A stretch of DNA of 64,000 bases. Origin: Synchiropus splendidus (Eukaryota > Chordata > Actinopteri > Syngnathiformes > Callionymidae). Numbering within the stretch: the stretch's first letter is position 1; each line of letters opens with the position of its first letter. The notes under the pieces were generated by a model. The model did not search any database, was not told where the DNA came from, and was given only the letters and a program-made list of their open reading frames with translations. Made by a program: the position numbers and the translations under genes. The DNA lies in the NCBI RefSeq assembly GCF_027744825.2, contig NC_071334.1:55120937-55184936 (forward strand), in the 5' to 3' direction. Positions 23,734 through 35,700 of this stretch are shown piece after piece.

Positions 23734-23908
23734 CTGGCTTTTGATGATGTCATCATCCTGGTGGACTTGCAGGACATATCCAGAGTTGCAGAAGATGGTG
23801 CAGCGGTCTCCGTTGTAGAAGTGATGGCCAGGGCTACTGCATTTGAGCTCTGCATTGCGGATTAGGGGTTCCGGGCAGTCGATGGCCTCACACGAATAAT
23901 GTACACAA
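23734..23908 (-). CDS. pappa: pappa exon, first part of CCP module 1 (461-519)
   Basis: This 175-bp exon starts after ACATGCAG. It completes serine and reads CVHYSCEAIDCPEPLIRN, AELKCSSPGHHFYNGDRC, TIFCNSGYVLQVHQDDD and IIKSQ. That is the beginning of the first CCP (sushi) module of PAPP-A, with the extra cysteine pair typical of this family (LKC and DRC). Donor is GTACACACAC: a CA microsatellite occupies the intron from position +3, so the 5' splice site is embedded in repeat sequence. The upstream intron is 4.1 kb and the downstream intron 10.6 kb. Confidence 0.96.
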
Positions 23909-24764
23909 CTGCATGTGTGTGTGAAACGGCGAGCAGAGGATTGTAAAGAAAGTGAGCAGAGGAAAAAACAATAAGGGTGGGGATTAGCCACAATGAGAGC
24001 GTTACATTTCAGGTGTAAAGACACTGCAGATGAAGAAAACAGTCGGCCACATTCATCCGTCAATGAGCGCTTAACATATCAAATCAATAAACCACGTGGG
24101 AAAAGATTGCTGCGTTTGCCGAGCGCATGGAAGTCTCTGCGCGCGCACATGCTCAGCAAAGAGCAGTTTCTGAATCAAGAGCGACAGGATATATAATGTG
24201 CAGGATACAATGGCAGCGTTTGGATCCAGCTCCAAGCTGGTAGCCTGATGGAGAAGCCATGTAATGCTCTTGGAATGCTCGGATGCCCAAGGCACCATTT
24301 TACAGCATTCTACAGTATAGGGTTCCCTGATGAAGTCCACGGGGAAAGTGGCAGAGACAGACAGGGAGGAAAAAATAGAATCACTAATTTGCTCTCTATT
24401 GGTTGTTTGCTTTGCTCCCCCTGTTGTAGACACACTGTTTTTTTTATATATATGATTTCCTCTGATGTCTGTAGCATGCTTTTGGAATGACATAGCAGGG
24501 CGAAAACATTACAGTTGAACAGTACTTTCAATTTCCGATTCATTTTGCAGATTTTATTGATGACTATATTAATGTTTATACTACGTTGTGTAATAGCAAA
24601 CTTAAAGAGAGGCATATTCTTTGCATGTTGTACTCATATTTAAACCTGGAGTTCCAAAAACAATGCAAATGACGCACACCTAGTGCACTACTTATGTCTT
24701 TGAGATCAGCATCGTAGCTCTGAGGAACAATATTTGTGTCTTTTGTGGCCTTTATTTTTCACTG

Positions 24765-24945
24765 AAAATGATCCTCCACTCTAATGTCTTCTGATCGTCC
24801 TCCCGAGTCACACCTGTCCTCTTCTTGGCCTCCTTCACCATATGAAAAGAACCTCATTGGTTGTCTTCCTCTACTCCTTTTTCCGAACACCTCCTTCTTC
24901 AACACACGTGTCCAAACCATCTGGCTTCCAAACCTCTCCACAGCA
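24765..24945 (-). mobile_element. RTE-like LINE 3' fragment, decayed
   Basis: Minus-strand text includes GCCAGATGGTTTGGACACGT, GGAGGTGTTCGGAAAAAGGA and GGAAGACAACCAATGAGGTT. This is the RWFGHV...GKRxRGRxxMRF stretch of the LINE family also seen at 16487 and 41990. It is frameshifted and short. Confidence 0.55.
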
Positions 24946-26742
24946 GCTTTCCCAGATTTTTTTCTGAGATTTACTAATTTTTACTCTCATTTTTCCCAGT
25001 CATTTCCAATGAAATCTTCCTATCTGCCTTCCTGCTTTGCTTCTCCCACTTTCAAAATGCCATTTTCTGCTAACCGACAGATCAGAGCAGACGATAACCA
25101 GGTATAACCTATAAGGGAACTTTGCCCTTACAGTATGGATTTCAAACACCAATGTTTGGGGGTTAAGAGTCGAAATGCATGATTCACTTTAAAAGGTGAT
25201 AAACTCCTGGCTTAAACAGTTTCTATCGACATAGACTGTACATCCAATTCAAAGGTGGGAGGGAGTGAGCAGCCAGGGAACACCAGCTTCTTGGATGTAG
25301 GTTTTTTGAGGACAAACGAGGAAGGCTTTCTTTGTGGACACTGTGGCTTGGTACAAAATGTCTCTGTGGTTTTCGGCTAGTCACTCAGGAATTTCTGGCA
25401 TAAATTACAATTAACTACCTGGAAAACTATTCCCCTCCCATGAAAAAAAAAACAAAAAAAACAGTATACTGCAGAAGGAGACAAAAGGATAGAATTGTGC
25501 GAAAATATCTTAATGTTAATAGCTCCTGTTGTTAACAACTCAGGGAAAGAGGATGTGGTGTTTTGTGGAGGCAGAGGTATTACAGGAAATGTGCTGCACA
25601 GCCCAGGAGAATGAGCGAGAGGGGAAAGTGGGAGCTGGAGGCACCAAAAGGGGAGAATTAAGAGGGATATAGCAAATAGTTATAAGGCCAGGAAGATGGT
25701 GTGAAGGTAAAAACTGAGAAGCAGATACAGTCGAAGAGGGACAGGGGTAGAAATATATGGGAAAACAAGCGACCAGTCCCATATAAAGTCCATTTCAGAC
25801 CCACCGAGCATCTCAAAGAGTAGTAAAATATAATACAGCGATTCTCCTCAAAGCTAATTCGCCCTGGTCATGACGTGGTTCACCTCTTGCCGTGTAAAAC
25901 AACATCAAAATATATAAATATAATCTGGTCATAGAAAAAGGAAAAAGATAATATGGGAGCTTAGTTTGACCAAAAATATTCCTTATTGACGTGGCAAATC
26001 TTTAAATGACATTGAATTTTATACTATACGTGTCAAAAAGAGCAGCCAAACTTTTCGGTATGTGTTTGATGTTAAATCATTGCCTGGCCGAAGCAGATAT
26101 ACAGACACTTCAATGTTCTGTGTCTCTTGGATGTGACACTGGCAGCAGACAAAAGACACAGACGGCTCTATCTCCGCACACAGGCCCCATGACCAACCCT
26201 TGTACAGTGATTAGTTCATTTCATGTTGAAAAGCGCCGCCGAAGATCCCATCAGTGTTTCATGCATGATGGTGGTGTGGATAATTGGGAATTTGCTATTC
26301 GTTCTTGTGTGTGGCGTGGGGGGAATTGGAGTTGCTCTGTTGCTGACAGACTGGAATTTCATTGATGCGAAGTTTGAATGAAAGAAAGTTACATTTGACA
26401 CTTTAAAAGTAGTGTTTTATCACGTGTGCTTAACAGTGGAGTCAGATTTGGTGGTTTGGATTGGAATGGTTCCTGGCACCTGTATGTGGTATTGCTTGGC
26501 ACCGTGGTGGCCGTGTGGTGGCAGAGGTATTCCAGCTAGCTATCCCACTTAAGGCAATGTATTATTGCATCATTCGAAAGTTCATTCCATTGCTGAGTCT
26601 CATGATTTTGAGGAACTGATGCTGAAAAAGTAGTAATACCGTCTAACCAAGCCAAAGAACAACCGGCATGTTGTGTGTGAAAACTAAATATCGATTACAA
26701 CAAATCACAGCTCATTTTTACGGTGAACAACGTCACCTTTTA

Positions 26743-27232
26743 AGGCCCATTTATGCACAGATCCGGAAAAAGACGGAGCCTTCTGTCTGTGCTTTGCGTT
26801 TATTTCGCCCATATTTCGCCATGTTTCCACAAAGCTTACTGATAGGGACCAAACGGAGCAGTACCACCAGAAACTGTGAGGGGCAGTGTAGCTGTTACTA
26901 CCCGATACGTAGTTCAAATGAGACCCGCAGAAGACGTAACAATGGCTTTCTATATTTGCAATATATTTTACAGCCACCGCCTCCTATAATGCTAGCTCTG
27001 TTTAGTCTTCAGTGCAGGAGTTACGTTATCAAAACCTCTTCCACAGTCGCTACGCTTGTTTTGGAGATTGTGGTTGGCGTAAGCGTTTGACTCTGGGCTG
27101 CTCCCCCAGTGGATATATTGGTGAACACAAATACCTACACATAGAACATATGGAAACACGTGATCAGTGACAGTAACATTGTTTGAAATGGACGGGTACA
27201 ATTCCGTACATAAAGGGAGCATAAATGGCCCT
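26743..27232. mobile_element. PIF/Harbinger-like MITE with TTA target duplication
   Basis: The left end is AGGCCCATTTATGC. The right end reverse complemented is AGGGCCATTTATGC, one mismatch in 14. TTA lies immediately outside each end (26740-26742 and 27233-27235). A 3-bp TWA duplication and a GGGCC-type terminus fit PIF/Harbinger elements. No transposase is encoded in the 490 bp. Confidence 0.82.
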
Positions 27233-28004
27233 TTAGTCCAACCACCAAGATTCCCAACATACCATGAGCAAATCCATTGTTTTTAGTTGGCTGTAAGTGA
27301 TGTGGGTTTCACAATGCTGATGGACTGTGACTTTAACAAAGAAAGCACATCATTTCCCCGAACAGGTGTTTCACTTTTTGTTCTAGAGCGAAGAATGACT
27401 GTTAAAGGCACTGACGTTGACACTGTACTTTCTGGTCATTTATTTGATATATTAGCTTTCGTAATAGCATTAGGGAAAAACAGCCACTGACAACGTTGAG
27501 GTTGAGCAATGTAAAAACCATTACGGAGAAAAATGTCTGCTTGGCAGGACTTTGGTTGGCAGAAAAAAGAAAAAAGAACTGCATGCACAAGGTGTAAAGC
27601 TGAAAGCTGGACTGCGCTGTTCATGAAGGTATGCAGTAGATTTAGTTTCATATTTGCATTATTTTAGAGTAAATCTCTTATTTGTTAATGTAATCTGGTG
27701 GTGGCCTGATTTAAGAGCAACATGGTGGTTGGCTCATTGGTGCTTTGGTGCCTGTCTCCTATCCTGAAGTCTGGTCTCAATTACTGAGGAGAGGACAATG
27801 CCAGGCTACTGTGAAGAAGCACTCGGTCGCTTCTGAAATGGAGATCAAGCTGGGAAGTCTGGGAAATGAGGGAGGCAAGGATGTTGGACCAGGCATTATG
27901 AGGATGCTGTGAACTTATCAAGTCTGTGCGTGTGAGCAAGATGAGAAGAGGATAAGAGAAAGACGCGTATGGATTGAACTGCCACTCCAGGTTTTGTTGC
28001 TCAC

Positions 28005-28218
28005 CTTTGGCCTGTGGGGTTATAGATCTCGTTGCTCTGGCAACCGCTTATTGTGATGGGATCGAATGACTGGAATGAGCGCAGGCCCACGCCAGAGATG
28101 GCCACACGGTGGTTGGCAAATATAACCAGTATGGCCTTGGTGTGGTAGAATGCCACCGACAGGTCGTGACTGACAGGAATGACAAGGGGATTCGTGCGAC
28201 AGCTCAGGCGCCAGTCAC
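28005..28218 (-). CDS. pappa: pappa exon, SCRTNPLVIPVSHDLS segment (390-461)
   Basis: This 214-bp exon lies between acceptor CTTCGCAG and donor GTGAGC. It reads GDWRLSCRTNPLVIPVSHDL, SVAFYHTKAILVIFANHRVA, ISGVGLRSFQSFDPITISGC and QSNEIYNPTGQ, plus AG of a serine codon. The order SCRxNPLxIPVxHDLS...FYH...VAISGVxLRSFxxFDP is the PAPP-A stretch just before the first CCP module. There is no methionine codon, so start-codon ORF scans miss it. Reading frame, splice sites and homology all agree. Confidence 0.95.
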
Positions 28219-28917
28219 CTGCGAAGAGACAACATCACTGTGACGGCTTTCGTTTTCGGACAGTTCTCTTAATTCTGTGAGAAATTAAAGATGTAAATTC
28301 TTACTTTATCGCATCTTGCAAATAAACAAATATGAATTAATTAAGATTAATTCACAATGTTTTTATATAGCCGGCTTTGGATCCAAAAAGACTTAGTGAT
28401 CAATCGAATACATCAACAAGTAGTAGTAAATACATATAATAACATGCAAATCTAAATCATACAAACATTCAAAAATGTCACAAGGAAAGAACAAAAGCAG
28501 AGAAATGAAAACTATAACATCATATAATATAATAAATATATATAATATAATCTACCAAAATAGAAAATATTTTTTGTATAGTTAATCATCATTGATTAAA
28601 ATTAATAATTAAATCAATATTATATTAATATTTATTTATTTATTTTTAACGCCAAAAATGAGGTAAACAACACGAAAAACAAATGGTTGAATCGTTTAAT
28701 TCTCTGGGATCAGTTTTGACCAGATCTGGTCCACATTCTCAGACAACTGAGATCAGATTTTGTCACTACTTTTCTACTGAGTATGAACATGAGAAATCAT
28801 TGGTTCCAGTATATGAAGAATTGTAACGCCACCAAATCTGTTCACGATTAAGGACTAGATAAATCACACGGCATTATTGACAGACAAAGAGAAACTTGTT
28901 CAGTATTCATCTCTCAC
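28219..28917 (-). other. pappa intron, 699 bp, AT-rich
   Basis: The intron has donor GTGAGA and acceptor CTTCGCAG. The middle is strongly AT-rich (TAATATAATAAATATATATA near 28525). No gene was recognised. Confidence 0.87.
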
Positions 28918-29053
28918 CTAGACTGTGGATGCCCTCTTTTGTGTCCACCAGCTGGACAGTGATGTTACACTGGGTCTGGTCCATGTAGCCGGTCCCATCA
29001 GCAGCCAGGTGAATAATGACCGCCGCTGCCACCATGGGATGCGAGAAATGAGC
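28918..29053 (-). CDS. pappa: pappa exon, HPMVAAAVIIHL segment (345-390)
   Basis: This 136-bp exon follows acceptor TATTTCAG and encodes AHFSHPMVAAAVIIHLAADG, then TGYMDQTQCNITVQLVDTKE and GIHSL, with one base left before donor GTGAGA. It matches the PAPP-A block SQPMVAAAVIVHLxxDGT...ISVQLLDTK. NIT is a potential N-glycosylation site. A cysteine directly before NIT (QCNIT) sits where I remember no cysteine in the mammalian protein. The following intron is 699 bp. Confidence 0.95.
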
Positions 29054-29579
29054 CTGAAATAAACATATCCATAAAATAAAAAACATATATTCCTCTTTCC
29101 AAACGTTTTTTTTTTTCCGGCAAATTCCATTTAGTTCATTTGTGATGCACAATGTTGAGCGCCTCTGCAGCTGCTGGCAGCTTGACACTGGAGATAGATC
29201 ATTACGGTCAACGTCTTTAATCAGAATTCCGGACTTTGAGAATATGATCCGTGTGTATCTTTGGTGTCCAAGTGTGGACAACTGCAGCATTGTGATATGT
29301 GATAGAATCCCTTGTGGCAGATGAATATGGATCTGTCTCATACCAAGTCTTAAATACTTCTCAGGTTTCATGTGTTCCACGTAATAAGCATGTGAAGAGA
29401 GCAAGAGCTGACACACTAAATTATAGCGGATAAAAACACTTTTTTTTAACCTGACAGACATTTCAACCTTGTGTTGAGAGAGCGTCCGAGGTCGGCATTG
29501 GGGAAAGCCACTTCAAAATTGTCTCTGGAAGTAACAATGTTGAATCAGCAATATACTACGTATGGACAGAGTTGAACCC

Positions 29580-29690
29580 ATCTTCACCATCCTTCCAAGT
29601 CGCACTCGTCCTCCTCATGCCCTTATCCACCACACCCATGAACCTCATTGGTTGTCTTTCGCTTCATCTCTGACTCTGCAAGGTGTAAGC
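29580..29690 (-). mobile_element. RTE-like LINE 3' fragment, decayed
   Basis: On the minus strand AGACAACCAATGAGGTTCAT and GGGTGTGGTGGATAAGGGCA correspond to the CCAATGAGGCTCATGGGTGT block of the copy at 41990. Only about 110 bp survive. Confidence 0.55.
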
Positions 29691-29969
29691 TTACTTCTAT
29701 TTGAGTGAGGGGAGAACGGAGCATGAGTTCGACAGATGAATTGATGCAACATCCTGGGCCATTAAACCTCTATAGGACTCTGCTAAGATGTCAGTCAAAT
29801 GATCAAGTTCCTGATCGATATATGTCCCTTCTCTCAGCTACAGTGCCTTGGATGATGAACGATTGAAACAACAAGATGCCAATATTATTTTCCTCCAGTG
29901 GGTGGCGGAGAGCTTTGTCAGTTGCTTGATTCTCAACAGCAGAATCCCTTTGCCTGAGCACTGAGCGCA

Positions 29970-30195
29970 GAAGCCTGAGGTGGCTTGGGTGTCTTGTAAG
30001 CCTGTTGTTCAGGGAATGTCCACCGGAGCGGAGGCCCTCACGCTAGAGACGCCAAGCAGTTGAGTTGCCTAGGTAACACACGTTTGGATACCCTCAGAGG
30101 AGCTGGAGGAGGTTTTTGGTGAGAAAGAACTCTTCACTCCGACTTCTGTCTCCATGACCTGATCTCAGATGGGTGGTAGGAAAGTGATGGACAGA
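29970..30195 (+). mobile_element. LINE 3' end (ELEEV type), decayed
   Basis: The plus strand reads GGAATGTCCACCGGAGCGGA, later CCTCAGAGGAGCTGGAGGAG and TTTTTGGTGAGAAAGAACTC, then CAGATGGGTGGTAGGAAAGT. This parallels a very common fish LINE C-terminus of the form PxGRRPR...PEELEEVxGExE...DGW. It is frameshifted and belongs to a different family from the RTE-like copies. Confidence 0.6.
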
Positions 30196-30299
30196 ATCTA
30201 AAATGTTCTGATCAATGGAATTATTTGACTTCTTTCTTCTACAGAACTCGTGGAAATGGTGGAATACAATGCCATGGCAGTAGAGAAAGAAGGTCTCAC

Positions 30300-30410
30300 T
30301 TTGAGCCAGTAGTTAGGATATCCCCAGGATGTCTTGTGCGCCTCGCGACAGGGGAACCATGCGTACTGTGAGACTCCATCGGACAGATCAAACACCTTGG
30401 ACTGACATGT
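30300..30410 (-). CDS. pappa: pappa exon, TCQSKVFDLSDGVSQ segment (308-344)
   Basis: This 111-bp, 37-codon exon is in phase 0 at both ends. It reads TCQSKVFDLSDGVSQYAWFP, then CREAHKTSWGYPNYWLK, between acceptor TTCCTCAG and donor GTGAGA. It aligns with the PAPP-A segment T-C-x-T-K-V-x-D-L-S-E-G-x-S-Q-x-A-W. The middle loop (CREAHKTSWGYPNY) differs in length and sequence from the mammalian loop. Because it is phase 0-0, skipping would keep the frame. It stands 16 kb from the upstream exon and 1.2 kb from the next. Confidence 0.94.
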
Positions 30411-32639
30411 CTGAGGAAAAGAGAGAAGGGAACATGAATGTTACATACATGACATACATTCATACAGTATGTATTTAACTATATCAAAGAGACTCAGTTT
30501 TAACAACAAAACTAAATAATGTTGTGCTCATTCTTTGTGTAGAGACACACCTGCCCACAAGGTGGATCAAGAGACTTATGAAGCTGGCATAACACCTATG
30601 ACCTTGGATACAATGTATATGTAAATACTTATGTTGGTGTCTATATTTTGTTTCACATCTACTGGTTGATTTATGTGTGTGTGTATTTTATAGTTTTAAA
30701 TGGAGTGGAACAGCGCCCCTGATTTTGTTGTACAACACCTAGAATAGTGTAGGTCACCAAGATGATGCAGATAAATACACACAATTAAAAAAAAAAAATA
30801 TTTATATCCAGATATCCAAGTAGGTTTAATATCAGTGGTGACAAAGTTGGTAACTACAACCACAACGTCTGATGATGCTTCTAACTTTGCCACTAAAAAT
30901 GGTTTCAATTCACAATCTTAACTTCCGATTGTGGTGGCAGCAGCTCATTTCTGCGACGACCGACCTCATCGGGCGCAAAATTCGACTGATGTCAATTATT
31001 TCATGTTCAGAGACAGACAGTGACCACATCTCTTTCTAGAGCAGTTTTTGAATGAACAATTATCTGTTAGTAATCAAACCACAGGATAGCAGGTTTGATG
31101 TGTAAAAAAAGTATAAATAAATAAAATTATTGTGGAATAATTTGCTTAATACTTCAGAAAATAGTTTCTCAGATGTGAACCTGCTGATATTTATCCATTC
31201 TGTGCTTAGAGTGACGTGACACAAGTCCTTTATAGTATTAATATTAAAAGTACCTTGGCAAACTACTGTAGGATGCGACTTACAGAGTGGAATGATGACA
31301 CAAATATAGTTGTTTTAAAACTGTTGTGTTACAACACACTTGTGTTTGAATGTTGAGCTATTCCAGTCAGTAAGGCACCACATATAGAGCAGGAGAAACC
31401 TGCTCAGACTAGGGGTGAAAAACCAACACAATTGTAAAAGACAATTGATGAACACAGGCGGAGGGGGTGAGGGAGGTTGAATCACCAAGGGCGCTAAGTT
31501 TCGCCCGCTGCACTGAGCCAGTGAAATGAGACTCCAGTAACATGAGAGTTCTGCTAAAGATGCTACTGTAGATTCCTGCCGGTGTGGAAAACCGCCCGGA
31601 CCACCTATCTGCCCGTATATCTGTCCCCTGTATCTGTTGACATAACCTTATCTGCTCAGAGCTGAAGCAGCAGAAATGAGGAAGGCGTGTGACAAAACAC
31701 CTGAGATCAATCCATCAAGGCGCAGAACAGTCATGTAGGATCTCCATTTTTCTTTATGATGTGTGTGGACGCGAACAGACGCGAAAGGTGAGCAGAGTTT
31801 AGCAGAGTTAAATTCAGGGCAAAGTGCAGAAAGGTCTTCTCAAACCCGAGACATCCCATGATGGGAAAGAAGTAAGAGGAGTGGGTTTCCATTGCTGCTG
31901 ACCATTTCCATGTGCAAAGTGACGACTTATTCATGTAAACACAGGTGGCACCAGCAACACTGTCCTCCACATACCCACTGCTTCTTGTCCCTTCTTCCTC
32001 AGCCCCCCCTGTGCTTTTCTAACAGCCTACTGTTTGAGACAGGCAAACACTGCCTGGTATGCCAGCACCCCCAGCCCCCCAGAAACAAGCACAACCACCC
32101 CTCCTTCCTGAAAAGCATCACTCAAGAGGGATGCAATTCACAAGTCTCCCACAGCTCATTTCACTTCCCCCCATCTTGACTTCATACAAGGCAAAGCACT
32201 TCAGATAGATATGTCATTGATTTGATGTCATAAAAAAGGTGGAAATGGATTTGCACTTCAGTTATCTCACTAAAGCTGGCGTTCAGCGCTTTCAGATTTA
32301 GACGTTTTCTGTGTAGAACTATTATGTGTCCGTGGGAGTGAGCGCAGCCATAATGTAACAAGCTAACAAGCGGAGCCTCTCTGCAGTTTCCACATTTAAA
32401 AACTAATCACCTTTTACAAGGAAAAAAGAAAGTCCTCTGCAAGCCTTAAACAGGACCTTCAGCAGAATGCAACTACTTTTCTTTAAACGGGACCAAGCGT
32501 GCGCCTTTTCTGACTGATGGCTTTGCTTCAATGTTGAAGTCGTCTTCATCTTGATGCGGTAAGTCCCTCATCATGTTACCCACGGCTCAGAAGGTGGACT
32601 GTGCATCAATTGAAAGCCTAAAGTGTCAACATACAACAC

Positions 32640-32720
32640 TGAAGGCTGCCTTTGGCGTCCAAAATCCACTTTGCCAATGTCAATATATGACGCCATGGGA
32701 GTGAGAATGTGTTGAGTAAC
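32640..32720 (+). repeat. dispersed GGCTGCCTT/GACGTC repeat, copy 1
   Basis: GAAGGCTGCCTTTGGCGTCC and TCAATATATGACGCCATGGG, then AGTGAGAATGTGTTGAGTAA, share order and wording with copies at 42421, 56385 and 56840. Confidence 0.6.
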
Positions 32721-35700
32721 TTTGCTTTGACTTTGCTTTGCTTTTTGAAGTTAAGGTTGGTAGATCTTAACTTACATATTCATGTCTTTCCACATGCCTT
32801 TTATGACCTGTATGTGGCATCGCAATGCTCTCGCAAGACAACAAAGACGGAGACACAAGCGAATGAAAGCTTGTGCATTACCAAGAACAACACAAACATG
32901 CTGTCAAACTTGACAACTACAATCGGAATTGAAGATTTTGTAATTCTATATACAGTAAGCTCAAAAGCTACAGTATCTGGGAACTAATATTCTAGTAATA
33001 CTCTGCTGCCAGACATCATTGTGCAGTGACAAGAAGCCAGAGAGGTGGGGTGGTGATGTCATTTTGGAAATGGAAGATGGAAGGTGCAACAGGACCTCCA
33101 TTATTGTTATTATGATTATTATAAAAGAATTTTATCAACAGCTCCACTGAGGAAACATTCATGTCATGCCATGCAAAACAGAATTTAAAATTAAATTAAA
33201 TGTATTTTCCATGCGAGGAACTGTCTCCGAAAGGACTTTGAGGACATCACTAGTTTTACCAAAGTATTTAAAAAGTGTTTATTTCTGAAAAGATTTTTCA
33301 ATATTGACTGATCAGTCTCATTCCAAGAACAGTTGTTTTGTACATTTTTTTTTTTGTGAAAAAACGTCATATATTAAACAAACAAATTAGTTTGTATGTT
33401 GGACATGTTTGCGCTAAAAATGAAACTCAACTTTTGGACCGAAGGTGACATCTTTTGTCTATTTAGCATGGTGGGCATGCTGGAGTTAAGGAGCCAATGT
33501 GAGTAGCTGTTCACAACACATGAACACGAGCAGAAACATGAGGAGATTGGTGGGTGTGACTGCGTAGAGAAGTCTAGGACCTTCAAAAACCGACAGATAC
33601 TACTACAGATACTGTACAATCTACAGTACATGCTCCCCTCGATCAGATTCAACTTCAAATCAATAGCAGCAAGACACTGAAACTTTATCTCTCCACTCTG
33701 GCAACGTAGAAAAGTTGCTCTCTTGTGTGCATGAATGTTTAGTAGTCACCAAACTGTGACGGATGACTGCATGTAGGTGCCTTTCCTAAAGACCCTGCAA
33801 TGAAGGCTCATTGGATTGTGCTTCACATTTCACAACAGACAGTTTCACACAGAAAACAACACTCAGTCAAGGAGGTTTTCGGTTGGTCTAATGCGGTGCA
33901 AATTCCCCTATTGGAATGATTAAAATTGAGAATATTTTGATAACATTTTGATAAAATATAACCAGAAATGGGGGGATTGTACAACAAACAAACCAAAAAC
34001 AAGAATTACTTGTGAATATTTTGGCATGAAAAAGAGTGTTATACATTAATAATGTATTTAACTATGAGTATCAACATCCGAATGCACCAATATTACACTT
34101 CTGCAGTTCTTGGCGAACCACCAAAATATCCAGCCAACACACAAATGCAGATGGTCCTAATTTTTCTCCATGCACGTGGCGCCGAGCCAACTCTTGCCTA
34201 CGTGTTTGTAAATCACCGTGCAGATAAAAGAAGAGTTTGGAATTTTGAGCGGAGGGAAAACCAAAGTCAAGGAAGTGCAACTGTCAAACGCATTATCCCG
34301 ACTGTATATCTGCGAGGGGTAATGTTCAGGGGAAAACATGTTAATGGCAATAGTGATTTCTCCAACGGCAAAACACATGAAATCGGCAACATTTTCAGAG
34401 GGTGATGATGATTGAATCGGAGGGCAGCAGGTACGGGACGGGGAAGGATCCGTCCCTTTTCTTTTGTTAGAAAACAATTCACCACTGCACACATTGTTCT
34501 CAAACAGTGCGGTAGGTACTTTGAAGTCTGGCCTGAAAATCTTATGCAACTAGTTTATTCATTTTGAACAGCTTTCTTCCTAACTTTAGGGGATTTTTCC
34601 TTACTTTAGACCTTAACCCAAAGGCCTCTTCCTAGATAAAAGCCCTGAAAAAAGCCCCTTTGTGGAAGCCATAGCAGATGTACGAATGCACTCGTGTTTC
34701 CACTCAACAGGATTCAGTTTGTTGCCGCTCAGTGTCCAAAAACCTTGACTTGGTTTCTTGGTTCTGACAGCAAGTAAACAGCCCGCGTACGTGTGTGATT
34801 AAGCGCCGGAAGATGGTGTCGATCGTATCCCCACATGTTCTGTGTCTGCTAGGCCTTTCGTCCACAAGGCATCAGCATTTTGAGCCACTTTTTTGAAATT
34901 GGGTGGATGGTAACCTAACCACGTGTTAACCTGAGTCTCTCACCCCAACGTCTTCTTTTTGTGGTTCTTCAGTGGTTTGCACATAGTGAGAACAATACAT
35001 CGAGAACGCAGGTTCTAGCTTTAGGTACATGCAATATCAGAAAATGAAGCCGATACGGTTGCCTAACTGAATACAAATGCAACCTCCTTGGACGATCTGC
35101 TTTCCAAACCTCTTCCACATAATTAACTTGTGTAAATAGAAACTAAACTCACTTGAAAGAATGTGGAACGCAAACAGGCAAACAAACTCACCACGACAAT
35201 CTACAGCACTAGAAGATCTGAACTCACACATTTTTGACACTGGAATTGTTGCCTTTGCTTTCCAGCACAGCCCAAAACAAACAGGCAACACCTACTCTCA
35301 AGTCAACTTGATTTTCTTCAAAGATAAAAATCTCATTTCTCAAAGTCTCTCCATATAATACCTCAGAGCGCCGTGGGAAGTCAATTATTAAACCTCTCAT
35401 CATGATTAACTGGCTAGAAATATTTTTGTTGGGCGACTGTGTTATTGTGCCTCATACCTTGTCATGCCAGCTGGTGAATGAAACAGATGCTATTAATGCA
35501 GATGTTAACTAGGTCAGGAACGGGCAAAGATTCTGAGTTGGTTTCTATATTTACGTGAAAAGTCCAAGGGGTAAATGCTCGAAAGTGGATTCCAGTCTGC
35601 CTTAGCTTTGCGGTATTGTGGCGATGGGGACTGCGGTTATGCAGAGAGTAGCTCGACTAAGGCAATAGCTTGATGTTCTCCTGGGTTTCATACAGTGCTG

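Larger units (their letters stand above)
23909..28004 (-). other. pappa intron, 4.1 kb
   Basis: The intron has donor GTGAGC and acceptor CATGCAG. It contains a decayed RTE-like fragment (24765-24945), a PIF/Harbinger-like MITE (26743-27232) and unannotated AT-rich sequence. Confidence 0.85.
29054..30299 (-). other. pappa intron, 1.25 kb, with LINE remains
   Basis: The intron has donor GTGAGA and acceptor ATTTCAG. It contains two decayed LINE 3' ends of different families on opposite strands (29580-29690 minus; 29970-30195 plus). Confidence 0.85.
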
